Of a stretch of 64,000 bases of DNA, positions 1 through 9,223 are shown piece after piece. Location: positions 62,001 to 126,000 of the forward strand of contig JAJYXB010000004.1 in assembly GCA_021791195.1 (NCBI GenBank), written 5' to 3'. The stretch comes from Actinomycetes bacterium (GTDB lineage Bacteria; Actinomycetota; Thermoleophilia; BMS3ABIN01). The notes under the pieces were generated by a model. The model had not been told where the DNA came from, searched no databases, and saw only the letters and a program-made list of their open reading frames with translations. Made by a program: the position numbers and the translations under genes. How positions within the stretch are numbered: position 1 is the first letter of the stretch; every line of letters begins with the position of its first letter.

Positions 1-1289
1 AGCCCCGCCAGGCCGAAGTAGGTCCAGAACCAGATATAGGCATCGTGGATGTACCAGCGCAGGTTATCCAGCATATTCGGTACGGTAGGCCGGTAGAACT
101 CATTGATCGGAATGCCAAAAGCCGGCGAACCGCTGATGGCGGTCCACGCATAGCCGTCCTCGATCTGACGGCTGACCAGGCTCTGGGCATCCAGTGAACT
201 CGAGGAAAAAGTCGTCCCGTATCTGACGACGGCCGCGTTGACGTATTTATCCAGGGTGCCGGTCGCCGACGCAAACAGCAGCAGGATAACCGCCGCCACC
301 GCGCCGACCGCCAGCAGTTTCATCCTCACGTTCTTGCGGTTGATGAACACTGCAAGCAGCAGCAATCCGGCCATGGGAACGATGTAGCTGCGGTTGAACT
401 CGAGGATGACGCCGGTCAGCATCAGCATTGTCAGCGGCACGAACACCGCCACCTGCTTCCAGGCCCACGGCCTGATCACAAGATTTATGATGCCGATCCA
501 GAAGCCAAACAACATCAGCGCGTCCCCTGGCGGCCGGAGCCGCTCCACAAGGGAACTTACATCCGGCGTATCCGTCTGCAGCGACTGCGCCGACATGAAC
601 TGGCCGAGATAGGAGTTATGCAGGATAAGGCTCAGCAGACCGACACCCACGGTAACGGCGCCCAGCACCAGCATGGCGCCGACCAGCCACCGCTGCGATC
701 TGACAGATTCGAAAAACAGCAGCGCCGGGATGAACAGCAGGTAAAGCAGCAAAGGCCGGTCGACCAGGAAGATTGAACTCAATGAGTGCCTGGAGAATCT
801 GCTCTCGATTAAAACCACGAGGGACTTGGCCAGCACCAACGCCATGAAAGTAATCAGCGCAATCGCGACCGGAGAAGACACGATGCGCTCGAATACTCCC
901 GGCCGGCTCTTGATCGCCAGCGCCCGAACCAACAGCAGCAGGAGCACCAGTAAGTACATTTCGTAGGCCAGGTTGTCCGACATCCACCGGGTAAAGTACT
1001 CCGGCAGCACCAGAGTCGAGGTGAGCGCCAGCAAAAACACGACGCCCCACCGCGGCCGTTTCGCCACCAGCCAGAACAGCCCCCCCGCGGCCACGATCAC
1101 CAGCGGCATCCTGGTGCTCAGGTGCGTAGAGTACATGCCGACCAGCAGCGCCCCCAGCAGAGCGGCGGCAACCGCAGCCAGCGGTTTGGCCTCCCGGGGC
1201 AGGCCGCGCTTGAAGCTGGTGCCGGAGCTCTGTCCCCAGCTGAGCGGCGCCTGCCCGAAGGCGGAGTGGAATCCCGACATCAGCTTCAT
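1..1289 (-). CDS. O-antigen polymerase/ligase-like multi-pass membrane protein, truncated by the left window edge
   Basis: My own minus-strand translation from ATG at 1289 (MKLMSGFHSAFGQAPLSWGQSS...) stays open to the window edge. Many hydrophobic segments; C-terminal part YVNAAVVRYGTTFSS...GIPINEFYRPTVPNMLDNLRWYIHDAYIWFWTYFGLAG resembles Wzy-type proteins. Start overlaps the stop of the next gene (ATGA). Absent from the ORF track because it is incomplete. Confidence 0.75.
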   Translation of the reverse strand, partial: MKLMSGFHSAFGQAPLSWGQSSGTSFKRGLPREAKPLAAVAAALLGALLVGMYSTHLSTRMPLVIVAAGGLFWLVAKRPRWGVVFLLALTSTLVLPEYFTRWMSDNLAYEMYLLVLLLLLVRALAIKSRPGVFERIVSSPVAIALITFMALVLAKSLVVLIESRFSRHSLSSIFLVDRPLLLYLLFIPALLFFESVRSQRWLVGAMLVLGAVTVGVGLLSLILHNSYLGQFMSAQSLQTDTPDVSSLVERLRPPGDALMLFGFWIGIINLVIRPWAWKQVAVFVPLTMLMLTGVILEFNRSYIVPMAGLLLLAVFINRKNVRMKLLAVGAVAAVILLLFASATGTLDKYVNAAVVRYGTTFSSSSLDAQSLVSRQIEDGYAWTAISGSPAFGIPINEFYRPTVPNMLDNLRWYIHDAYIWFWTYFGLAG

Positions 1290-2545
1290 GAGCGCTCCAC
1301 CCGTCCGGAGACCGGCGCCGCCGTCCTTCCCCGCCTGACCATAAGATGCGGCAACAGCCGCGCCAGCGGCAGGGAAGCGAGCACAAAGACGAGCGGCATC
1401 ATCGGTACGGCGTAGCGCCCGACGGCCAGCGTGCCCAGATGCACCGCAGTCAACATCAACACAAATGAAACGATCACATAGCCGGCGTCGCGCATCGGAC
1501 CGGCACGCCTGAACAGCATCACGGCGCCCACGCCGGCGACGGCCAGCGACACGAAGTTGGCCAGCGCGAACGCGATCGAGGCTGTCGACGGGCCGCCGTC
1601 ATCAAAACCGAGATTGAACCACAGATTGAGAAAGTGCTGGCCGGAGGTCCGCGCCAGCCGGACCGGCCCCCGGTCGATAACATAGTGGACCGCCTCGCTG
1701 AAACGGCTCTCGCTTCGCTGGCCCGCCGTTTCCCGCGACAGGTTCGTCGGCTCGGTGACTTTAGCCCGCTGGCCCATTATCACCGCCTCGCCAAATCCGC
1801 TGCCGAAGGGCAGGAAGGTGCGCTCAATCAGGGAGTTGCGCACTACCCAAGGCGAATAAACCAGTATCGACACCAGCAGCGGCACCGCCGCCCAGCGCAG
1901 CAGCAGCCCCCGCTTGCGGGCAATGAGCAGCAGCAGCGGCAGCGACACCAAGGCGATGAACAGTCCCTTCGGCTTGGTCAGGATCAGCAGTCCCATTACC
2001 ACGCCCAGCCACAGCGCCAGCAGGCCTGACCATTTCCTCAGCAGCCGGATGCACAGGTATGCCGACAGCGCCAGCAGAAAGGTAAAAAGGGTCTCGGTCA
2101 TCAACTGCGTGCTCAGTTGCACCAGTGGCAGGTAAATCGCGGACAACCCTGCCGCGATCAGCGCCGCCGTCTCCCCCAGGACCAGCCTTCCCAGGCGGTA
2201 AACCAGCAGCACGGCGGCCACCGAGAGGACGATCTGCGCCAGCTTGACCCACATCCAGCTATGGCCGCTAACAACCAGGATGCCCGCGCTTAGCACCGGG
2301 TACAGCGGGCCGTGATTGGTTACCGGCTGCACGCCTCCGGGCGGCCCGAAATCCTTGGAGAATCCCTGTCCGGCCATCATCAGGTTGGTTATCTCCGGAT
2401 AGGGATCCTCGGAGAATGACGAATGGAAATCGGTGAACCCGAAAAGAAAGACAAGTCTGATTACAAATGCGAGTGCGAGTATCCCGAGCAGCCAGCGACG
2501 AGGCTTGCCGCCGGTGTCACCCAGCAGTAGCTTCATTAATTTCAT
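1286..2545 (-). CDS. GT39/ArnT-like GT-C glycosyltransferase family membrane protein
   Basis: Multi-pass protein with an early acidic loop (DFHSSFSEDPYPEITNLMMAGQGFSKDFGPPGGV) and LVYRLGRLVLGETAALIAAGLSAIYLPLV, typical of GT39-like proteins. Confidence 0.75.
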   Translation of the reverse strand: MKLMKLLLGDTGGKPRRWLLGILALAFVIRLVFLFGFTDFHSSFSEDPYPEITNLMMAGQGFSKDFGPPGGVQPVTNHGPLYPVLSAGILVVSGHSWMWVKLAQIVLSVAAVLLVYRLGRLVLGETAALIAAGLSAIYLPLVQLSTQLMTETLFTFLLALSAYLCIRLLRKWSGLLALWLGVVMGLLILTKPKGLFIALVSLPLLLLIARKRGLLLRWAAVPLLVSILVYSPWVVRNSLIERTFLPFGSGFGEAVIMGQRAKVTEPTNLSRETAGQRSESRFSEAVHYVIDRGPVRLARTSGQHFLNLWFNLGFDDGGPSTASIAFALANFVSLAVAGVGAVMLFRRAGPMRDAGYVIVSFVLMLTAVHLGTLAVGRYAVPMMPLVFVLASLPLARLLPHLMVRRGRTAAPVSGRVERS

Positions 2546-2554
2546 AAATTAACC

Positions 2555-4315
2555 TTAGATCATGCAGTCATCAGACGTGGCGCTGATCGCCGGTCCCCCC
2601 CGGCGCCAAGGCCGGACGGCGGCGTAGACAGCGCCAACGGCAGCTATCAGAACAAGATTCGGCTTGTCGTATAGAATCATCAAATGCCCGCCATGCAGCA
2701 GCACGATGACCAGAGCCAGGAAAAGCACCGTCGCCAGGCAGCGGGGCCCTCTCCATACTTTAATCCCTTCATACACCAATAGGAAGGCAAGTCCCAGAAC
2801 CAGCGCCAGCCCGGGCCAGCCAAATTCCATCACCCAGGTGAGCGGCAGGCTGTCGACGGCGTGATGGTCGGTTCCCGGCGTCTCGAAAATGCCGACGCCA
2901 AACGGGTTCGCCTTCAGAACACCCCAGGCAAAGGGGAACAGGTCGAGCCGGTCACTGATGGAGCTGGACCGCGACAGCCACTGGTACGATATCATCGACG
3001 GCAGGTTCAGTTTGCCCTTCTGCAGGATGACCTGGTTGAGGATGATCTTGTTGTCGGAATCGACAACGCGGAAATCGCTATTTAAGTTCTCCCGGCCGTC
3101 GAAGCGGGGATCGTCCAGGTAAAAGGCGGTGCTGGTCACATCGCCCGTGTTGTTCTTGCCGATCGCCACCGTCTGCTTGTAGGAACCATCCGCACCGCCG
3201 GGAGCGCTCTGATCCCGGGAATCGTAGTCCACCTGGACGGACCCGTTGCCCACGTCCCGGTAAACCAGGATGACCGTCACCGGCCTGTGAATATCGCGCC
3301 ACTCGGGGCCGACGCTGAAATAAACGAAATTGTCGATCGGTGTCAGACCTTCGGACTTGCAGCGTTCGATGGCATACTGCCCGTCCTTGCCCTGATTCAG
3401 CCGCAGCCCCGACTCCATGATCCGGTTCCCGGAAAAAGTGATGCTGGCTTCCTGCCGGTCGAAGTAATCGACAGCGATGACCGCGACCGGAATGAGAACG
3501 ATCGCCGCCGTCAGCTTCCAGTGACGCCCGAACCAGCCGCGGGCGCGGAAAAGGATGAGCGGAAAGAGGATCAGCGTCCCCAGCAGCCAGGAGCCGCGGC
3601 TGAATGTCAGAAACCAGACGCTGACCGCGATGATCAGAAATAGCACCATTAGCAGCCGCCGGCGCCACAGGATCAGCATTCCGATCGGGATCGAGCTGAG
3701 CGTGATCGCGCCAAGGAAGCCGGGATGGCCGATCAGCGACCGGATGCGGTAGAACTGATCGCTGGCCTGGATGCGGGCGTCGGCGCCGATGACGTCGATC
3801 TGAACGGCGTTGAACAGCGGATTATCCTTGGCCACATACTCCAGCAGCCCGTAGATGCCGATGACGACAAAGGCCACGAGGGTCGAGAGCAGCACCAGCC
3901 TCACGTCGGAGCGGTCCTTCATCCCCAGCCTGACAAGAAAATAGACGCCGGCGCCGGTTAGCAGCCAGTTGAGGACAATCGACATGGTCGCAAGATCGAA
4001 GATGCCGCGGATCAGGAATATCAGTACCAGCGATACCACCAGCCTGTCGGCGAAATCTGTTTCCGGCAGCCGCCGCTCCAGGACCAGCCGGGCCGCAAGC
4101 GCACACCAGGCGAAACCGAAAGCGACACGAAAAGGGGTGATCAGAAGCGGCCCCAGATCGATCCGCGTGGGCCCGATCAGGTTGAGCAGATTGAGCAGGC
4201 CGGCGACGATGGCCAGGGCCACCCCGGCGCGCCAGCAGGCGTGCATCCGCCGGAACCAGACCTCGCGCCTGTCCGGGCGGCTTGCGGAAGCGCCTGAGGA
4301 GTCAGTGCCTGACAT
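2555..4315 (-). CDS. O-antigen ligase/polymerase family membrane protein with a large extracytoplasmic insertion
   Basis: Multi-pass; FLTFSRGSWLLGTLILFPLILF and WGVLKANPFGVGIFETPGTDHHAVDSLPLTWVMEFGWPGLALVLGLAFLL are Wzy_C/WaaL-like. Confidence 0.75.
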   Translation of the reverse strand: MSGTDSSGASASRPDRREVWFRRMHACWRAGVALAIVAGLLNLLNLIGPTRIDLGPLLITPFRVAFGFAWCALAARLVLERRLPETDFADRLVVSLVLIFLIRGIFDLATMSIVLNWLLTGAGVYFLVRLGMKDRSDVRLVLLSTLVAFVVIGIYGLLEYVAKDNPLFNAVQIDVIGADARIQASDQFYRIRSLIGHPGFLGAITLSSIPIGMLILWRRRLLMVLFLIIAVSVWFLTFSRGSWLLGTLILFPLILFRARGWFGRHWKLTAAIVLIPVAVIAVDYFDRQEASITFSGNRIMESGLRLNQGKDGQYAIERCKSEGLTPIDNFVYFSVGPEWRDIHRPVTVILVYRDVGNGSVQVDYDSRDQSAPGGADGSYKQTVAIGKNNTGDVTSTAFYLDDPRFDGRENLNSDFRVVDSDNKIILNQVILQKGKLNLPSMISYQWLSRSSSISDRLDLFPFAWGVLKANPFGVGIFETPGTDHHAVDSLPLTWVMEFGWPGLALVLGLAFLLVYEGIKVWRGPRCLATVLFLALVIVLLHGGHLMILYDKPNLVLIAAVGAVYAAVRPWRRGGPAISATSDDCMI

Positions 4316-4327
4316 CGCCAGCCGGCC

Positions 4328-5386
4328 TTATTTGCCGAGCAGCTTTTTCCGGACCAGCCGGCGCGCGCTCCTGCGTGCCATGAGGTCGACCCTGGCGCGC
4401 TCCAGCTGGCGCTTGATGGGAATGTGGTAGGGGCATTCCCGCTCGCATGCGCCGCAGTTGTCGCATGCCTCCAGGCTGGGATTGAGAGCGGCGTAGGCAT
4501 CGCGGGCCCAGTCCCAGGAGTGGTAACGGTCGAAGTACTCGTACAGGCGCAGGACCTGTTTGATGTCGATGCCCTGGGGGCAGACGACGCAGTTTTCGCA
4601 GCGCCGGCAGAAAACCTTGTAGCAACCGCGCTCGGAGGCGGCGATGGCTTCCATGATCTCGTCCCCGGTGACCTCTCCCCCAGCCTCCTCGACCGCCAGG
4701 TTCTCGTTCAGCTCGTCGAGATTGTAGGTGCCGACGATAGTGGAGTCCGGCGCCGCGCTGAAAACATAGCGCAGCGCCACCGAGGCGGTGGCCGCATAGC
4801 CGAAGACCATCGGCTTGATCGAGACAAAGCCGATGCCGCGCGACTGGATATCGGCGAGCAGGCCGGCGGCCGCCTCGCGGTCGATGAAGTTAAGCGGGAA
4901 TTCGACCACGTCGAAGGCCGCCATCTCCAGCGCCTCCAGGACCGTCTCCGGCTGGTGAGCGCTGATGCCGACATGCCGGATATAGCCGGCGTTGCGCATC
5001 TCCTCCAGCGCCTGGTAGGCGCCGCCGGGGCTCATGATCTCCCTGAGCACTCCCAGCGTCAGCACGTTGTGCAGCGAATAGACATCAATGTAATCCGTGC
5101 CAAAGTTCCTCAGGCTCTGCTCGATGTCCTTGCGCCCGTCGATCTTCTTGCGTTTGTGCGTGCTGGTGCCGAGCACTACCCCGTCACGGAAGCTTTTGAC
5201 CCCCAGGCCGATCTTGTTCTCGGAGTCGCGGTACATGCGCGAGGTGTAAAACAGGTTCATGCCGCGCTCGTGAGCGGTCTGGATGATCTGGTTGGTTTCC
5301 ATCTGGCTGATGTACTGGAAGGGGATGCCGCCCAGCCCCAGGCGGGACACCTCCAGGCCGGTATTCCCCAGCTTATGCGTCTGCAC
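4328..5386 (-). CDS. Aldo/keto reductase family protein with C-terminal ferredoxin-like [4Fe-4S] motifs; degenerate catalytic residues
   Basis: AKR fold motifs (LGNTGLEVSRLGLGGIPF, GTDYIDVYSLHNV) plus CRRCENCVVCPQG and CDNCGACERECPYHIP. Start moved from 5485 to GTG at 5386, preceded by GGAGG with 6-nt spacing. Confidence 0.85.
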   Translation of the reverse strand: MQTHKLGNTGLEVSRLGLGGIPFQYISQMETNQIIQTAHERGMNLFYTSRMYRDSENKIGLGVKSFRDGVVLGTSTHKRKKIDGRKDIEQSLRNFGTDYIDVYSLHNVLTLGVLREIMSPGGAYQALEEMRNAGYIRHVGISAHQPETVLEALEMAAFDVVEFPLNFIDREAAAGLLADIQSRGIGFVSIKPMVFGYAATASVALRYVFSAAPDSTIVGTYNLDELNENLAVEEAGGEVTGDEIMEAIAASERGCYKVFCRRCENCVVCPQGIDIKQVLRLYEYFDRYHSWDWARDAYAALNPSLEACDNCGACERECPYHIPIKRQLERARVDLMARRSARRLVRKKLLGK

Positions 5387-6437
5387 TGCCAGCCTCCGCC
5401 TGTTCACCGGCATGCGCCGGCGCGCCGCTATCAGCGTTTTGGGACACCTGGGCGTTTTGGGACGCCTGGGGCGCCGTGCCGTCATCCGGCAGGCGCTTGA
5501 CCGCGTAGGCGGTCATCGCGGGCGACCAGCTGCTGCCGTCGATCAGGCGGCGGTAGAGCGACAGCCCCTTGACCGCCAGGCGGTCCGCCAGCGTCGGCGC
5601 ATGCACCACGTCATTGCCGCGCCCCAGCCGCCGCTGCTTGAAGTATTGCCAGTTCATCTGCAGGTAGTAGAGCGGCGCCTCGTAGACCACTTCCGAGACG
5701 CAGAAACCGGATGCCGCCAGCAGCCGCGCCAGGTTGGCGCGGTCAAAGCTGAACAGATGCCGCGGCGCCTCGTAGATGAACCAGTCCTCGCCCAGCAGGC
5801 GCGCTTCGGGCGCGGCGGCGTTCTGCGTATAGATCACCAGCAGCGCCTGCTCACCGGTGATGCGGGCGATCTCGCGGATAGTGCGGCTGGGGCTCTGCAC
5901 GTGCTCAAGCACCCCCCAGAGCGTCACCACATCGAAGGCGCCATCCTCGAAGCCGGCGTCCTCCAGCTCGCCAGCCCGGGCGTCGATGCCCAGGTCGTCG
6001 CGGGCGATGGCCACCATCTTCTCATTGTAGTCGACCCCGGATACGTCCCAGCCGTTCTCCTTCATGTAGTAGAGGAAGGAGCCGTCGCCGAAACCGATGT
6101 CCAGCAGCCGCCCGGGGCGCTTGTAAACTTCGATCCTGTCCCGGCGCGGGCCCAGCAGGCGGCCCAGCTCGTCCAGGCCGCGGTCCTTCAGCCCCGCCGC
6201 CTTGTTGTAAAGATCGTAATCCTCCTGGGGATAAAAACGCGCCATCTCTGCAAACGAGGGCCGCGGGCTGATGAACACCAGGCCGCAGTCCTGGCACTTC
6301 AGCAGCGGGAAAGAACCCTCGATGCCGAAGAGTCGGTCCCGGCCGGCGAACAGCAGCTCGTGATGCACGCCGCCGCAAACGTCGCAGACCGTCGCCGGCG
6401 GGGCGTTTCCTTCTCTGACGGCCGGGCTCATTTCCAC
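5373..6437 (-). CDS. Class I SAM-dependent methyltransferase with N-terminal zinc ribbon
   Basis: CDVCGG...CQDCGLVFISPRPS zinc ribbon; LLDIGFGDGSFLYYMKENGWDVSGVD motif I; WGVLEHV; APRHLFSFD. Confidence 0.9.
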   Translation of the reverse strand: MEMSPAVREGNAPPATVCDVCGGVHHELLFAGRDRLFGIEGSFPLLKCQDCGLVFISPRPSFAEMARFYPQEDYDLYNKAAGLKDRGLDELGRLLGPRRDRIEVYKRPGRLLDIGFGDGSFLYYMKENGWDVSGVDYNEKMVAIARDDLGIDARAGELEDAGFEDGAFDVVTLWGVLEHVQSPSRTIREIARITGEQALLVIYTQNAAAPEARLLGEDWFIYEAPRHLFSFDRANLARLLAASGFCVSEVVYEAPLYYLQMNWQYFKQRRLGRGNDVVHAPTLADRLAVKGLSLYRRLIDGSSWSPAMTAYAVKRLPDDGTAPQASQNAQVSQNADSGAPAHAGEQAEAGSADA

Positions 6438-7381
6438 CCCATCCCCGGCACCGGGTACCAGACATTCTTGGTGTAAGCCCAGTAGTTACAGTTGCGGCAC
6501 AGCTCGATCTCGCCCCAGCGGCCCTGCTTGTGCAGCGCCCGGTAGCGCCTGAACTCCTCGCCCTTCCAAACCGATTCTATCGTCTGCCGGTTGAGGTCGC
6601 CGATGACGCCCATCTGGTCGAAATCCACGTTGCAGAAGCTGACTTTGCCGTCCCAGTTGACCGAGAAGGAATTCCACAAATAGGTGCAGGGATAGCGGCG
6701 CTCCGGCATCTGCATCAGACTGCCCACCTCCGGACGCAGCCCGCCCCAGTTGATGGCCGGGATCAGCAGGACGTCGACGTCATGCGATCCCCACTGCTCC
6801 TTGAACAGGCCGATCTCGTCCCTGGTGTCCTGCATCACGATCAGCTGCACCTTCACCCGCGGCCAGACGTAACCGCGTTCCCTGCGCATCGCCAGGAAGC
6901 GCTCGATGTTGGCGATCACCTGATCGAACCTGGTGGAGCCGCGCACTTTTTTGTATGTGTCCGCGGTGGCGGCGTTGACGCTGAAAAGCAGCACGTCCAG
7001 ACGCGAATCGAGCAGCTTCTCCGCCTTCTCCTCGTCCAGCAGCAGCGCATTGGTGTCCATGTTCAGCAGCGTGCTGGGAGCGATGGTCTTCATGTGCTCG
7101 ATCATGTCAAAGATGCGCGGATTCATCAGCGGCTCGCCATCCTTGTGCAGGCGCACCTCCGTGGGAGCATGCGTCGAAATCTCATGCGCGAGCTTGTCGA
7201 ACAGGTCCATGTCGATCTCACCCACGGGCCGGGTGAGATCCTTGCGCGGGCACATGCGGCAGCGCAGGTTACAATGATTGGTGGGTTCGATGTTGATGCG
7301 GCTGGGAAAATCTGGTGTGATCTCGCCGACGCGCGCGACCTTGTTTTTCACCAGGCTCTTCGTTTTGGCTTTAAGCGACAT
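6428..7381 (-). CDS. Radical SAM/SPASM domain protein
   Basis: NIEPTNHCNLRCRMCPRKD (CxxxCxxC) and C-terminal SPASM-like CRNCNYWAYTKNVW. Confidence 0.9.
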   Translation of the reverse strand: MSLKAKTKSLVKNKVARVGEITPDFPSRINIEPTNHCNLRCRMCPRKDLTRPVGEIDMDLFDKLAHEISTHAPTEVRLHKDGEPLMNPRIFDMIEHMKTIAPSTLLNMDTNALLLDEEKAEKLLDSRLDVLLFSVNAATADTYKKVRGSTRFDQVIANIERFLAMRRERGYVWPRVKVQLIVMQDTRDEIGLFKEQWGSHDVDVLLIPAINWGGLRPEVGSLMQMPERRYPCTYLWNSFSVNWDGKVSFCNVDFDQMGVIGDLNRQTIESVWKGEEFRRYRALHKQGRWGEIELCRNCNYWAYTKNVWYPVPGMGWK

Positions 7382-7462
7382 GATCCGGCATACTTCCAGT
7401 CTTCCGGCCCCCGGCCCCCGTGCGGCACCGCCAGCGGCGGGCGTCCGGGCGGGCAGCCGGTC

Positions 7463-8998
7463 CTAGGCGATGGGTTCGAACGTTTCCTTCCTGAATGTCT
7501 TGAACAGCATCCACTCCAGCGGCATGCCGTAGAAATGGCTCCGCGCGCGAGCACGCGCCATCGCGTGCAGCAGCCGGTAAGCATATTTCTTCATGCCGCC
7601 GTTCTGGAGCTTGAGCTGCATGTTGCTGTCCGGGTAGGCGAAGGGATAATAGAAGCCGTTCACCTTCTCGATCATGCGGCGCTCTTCCGGCCCGACCCAG
7701 ACGCTCTCCTTCAGCGTGGCCGGGTTGTAGTCGGCCCACTCCTCGAGCGATTTCGGCTCCGGCATGCCGTACTTCACCGCCAGATCGTAAAGCGGCGTGC
7801 CCGGATACGGCGTGAACACAAAGATCTTGGTGCGGATGTCCGGATGGATCTGCTTTACCTTCTCGATGAAGCGCAGCAGGTCCTCGGTCGTCTCCTGCGG
7901 CTGCGTCCCCGGCGCGTGCGGAAAGCCGGTGATGAAGGTGAATGTGCCGCCGATACCATAATCGCGGCAGACGCGGGCGCTCTTGAGGTGATCCTCGGCG
8001 GTGGCGCCCTTGTTGATCAGCTGCAGCACCGGCTCGGCAGCTGACTCGGCGCCGACGATGATGCGTTTGCAGCCGCTTTCCCGGATCAGCTCCAGGACCT
8101 CCGGCTTGTAGCGGTGGAAGGTGTCCGGCCGTGCCGAGGCCACCCAGCGGATATTGAGACCGCTGGCGATGAACCCCTCACAGATCGCTTTGACGCGGTT
8201 CTGGTTGGCGAAGAAATTGGCGTCGCTGAAATTCACCTGATCGAGGTTGTAAGTTTTGACGATTTGCGTTACTTCCCGGATGACCCGTTCGGCATCCAGG
8301 CCCGTCCAGTGGCGCTGGTAGAGCTGGGCGTCAGCGCAGTAGCCGCACTTCCCCGGGCAGCCCTGGCTGGAATGGAACTCGATGGTGCGGATCTTCTCGT
8401 GGTTCCGGTGCTGGTTGATCTCGATGGCGCGGTTGACATCCAGCAGATGATAGGGCGCCGGCAAGTCGTCGTTGATGTTCAGCAGCGGCCGCGGCGGGTT
8501 GGTGACGATGCCAGCGGGGGTCCAGTAGACCGAACCGGTGACGCCCTCCGGAGCCTTGCCGGCGGCAAGCGACCCGACAATCTCCGGGAAGGTGACGTCA
8601 CCCTGGCCGACGCAGACGATGTCGCAGGCCTCCGACTCGCAGCACTGTTCAGGAAACAGGGACGGATGGTAGCCGCCCCAGACGATCGGCACCTCCGGGT
8701 TGATCGCCCGCACCTTGCGCGCCATCTCGATGCCACGCTTGATCTGATAGCCGGTGATGGAGCTGATGCCGACACAAACGGTATCGTCCAGGTTATTGAG
8801 GATTTCCTGCTCGTAGTTCGGGGTCACCCGCTCGTCCACCAGATGAAGCTCATACTTGCCCTCCAGCGGCGCCGCGATCACCGCAATGGCGAGCCCGAGC
8901 TCGATGCGGTAATGACCGTAAGCCGGCGTCGGAAAAAAGAGCGCGATCTTCTTCTTGCCGCGGCGGTCATAATCGGTCTTCCTCTGAACCATGTTCAT
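7463..8998 (-). CDS. B12-binding-domain radical SAM protein
   Basis: GISSITGYQI and WGGYHPSLFPEQ in the B12-like domain; SSQGCPGKCGYCADAQLY radical SAM motif. Start trimmed from 9115 to ATG 8998 (AAGGA upstream). Confidence 0.9.
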   Translation of the reverse strand: MNMVQRKTDYDRRGKKKIALFFPTPAYGHYRIELGLAIAVIAAPLEGKYELHLVDERVTPNYEQEILNNLDDTVCVGISSITGYQIKRGIEMARKVRAINPEVPIVWGGYHPSLFPEQCCESEACDIVCVGQGDVTFPEIVGSLAAGKAPEGVTGSVYWTPAGIVTNPPRPLLNINDDLPAPYHLLDVNRAIEINQHRNHEKIRTIEFHSSQGCPGKCGYCADAQLYQRHWTGLDAERVIREVTQIVKTYNLDQVNFSDANFFANQNRVKAICEGFIASGLNIRWVASARPDTFHRYKPEVLELIRESGCKRIIVGAESAAEPVLQLINKGATAEDHLKSARVCRDYGIGGTFTFITGFPHAPGTQPQETTEDLLRFIEKVKQIHPDIRTKIFVFTPYPGTPLYDLAVKYGMPEPKSLEEWADYNPATLKESVWVGPEERRMIEKVNGFYYPFAYPDSNMQLKLQNGGMKKYAYRLLHAMARARARSHFYGMPLEWMLFKTFRKETFEPIA

Positions 8999-9223
8999 CA
9001 GATTCCTTTTTCTGTCCAGCCGCAAGGACGGCTGACCGCAAAGATTAGTAAACCCTCCGGCAGAAATTTGTCCGGAGTCACAGGAGGGGGAGCCGATCCC
9101 CTTGCCATCAGGCAATATTTTACCTTTTTTGGCACTGCATGAAGAAACCGCCCGTCGGCGGCTTCAGCCCAGCTGGTGATACTATCTTTGATTGTACAAT
9201 AGCCGGCGCGGCGCCGCCAGCAT

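Noticed and set aside
616-1386. 256-aa minus-strand ORF in the track
   Set aside because: Out of frame with the membrane protein that runs from 1289 to the left edge; Arg/Gly-rich with no hydrophobic pattern, so an alternate-frame artefact.
5283-6476. 397-aa plus-strand ORF
   Set aside because: Antisense to the methyltransferase 5373..6437; shadow composition.
6530-8044. 504-aa plus-strand ORF
   Set aside because: Antisense to two radical SAM genes with clear CxxxCxxC motifs; translation is R/H/V/L-rich shadow sequence.
9141-9165. Hairpin GAAGCCGCC-GACG-GGCGGTTTCTTC on the minus strand as a terminator
   Set aside because: Short stem and interrupted T tract; not strong enough to call as a feature.
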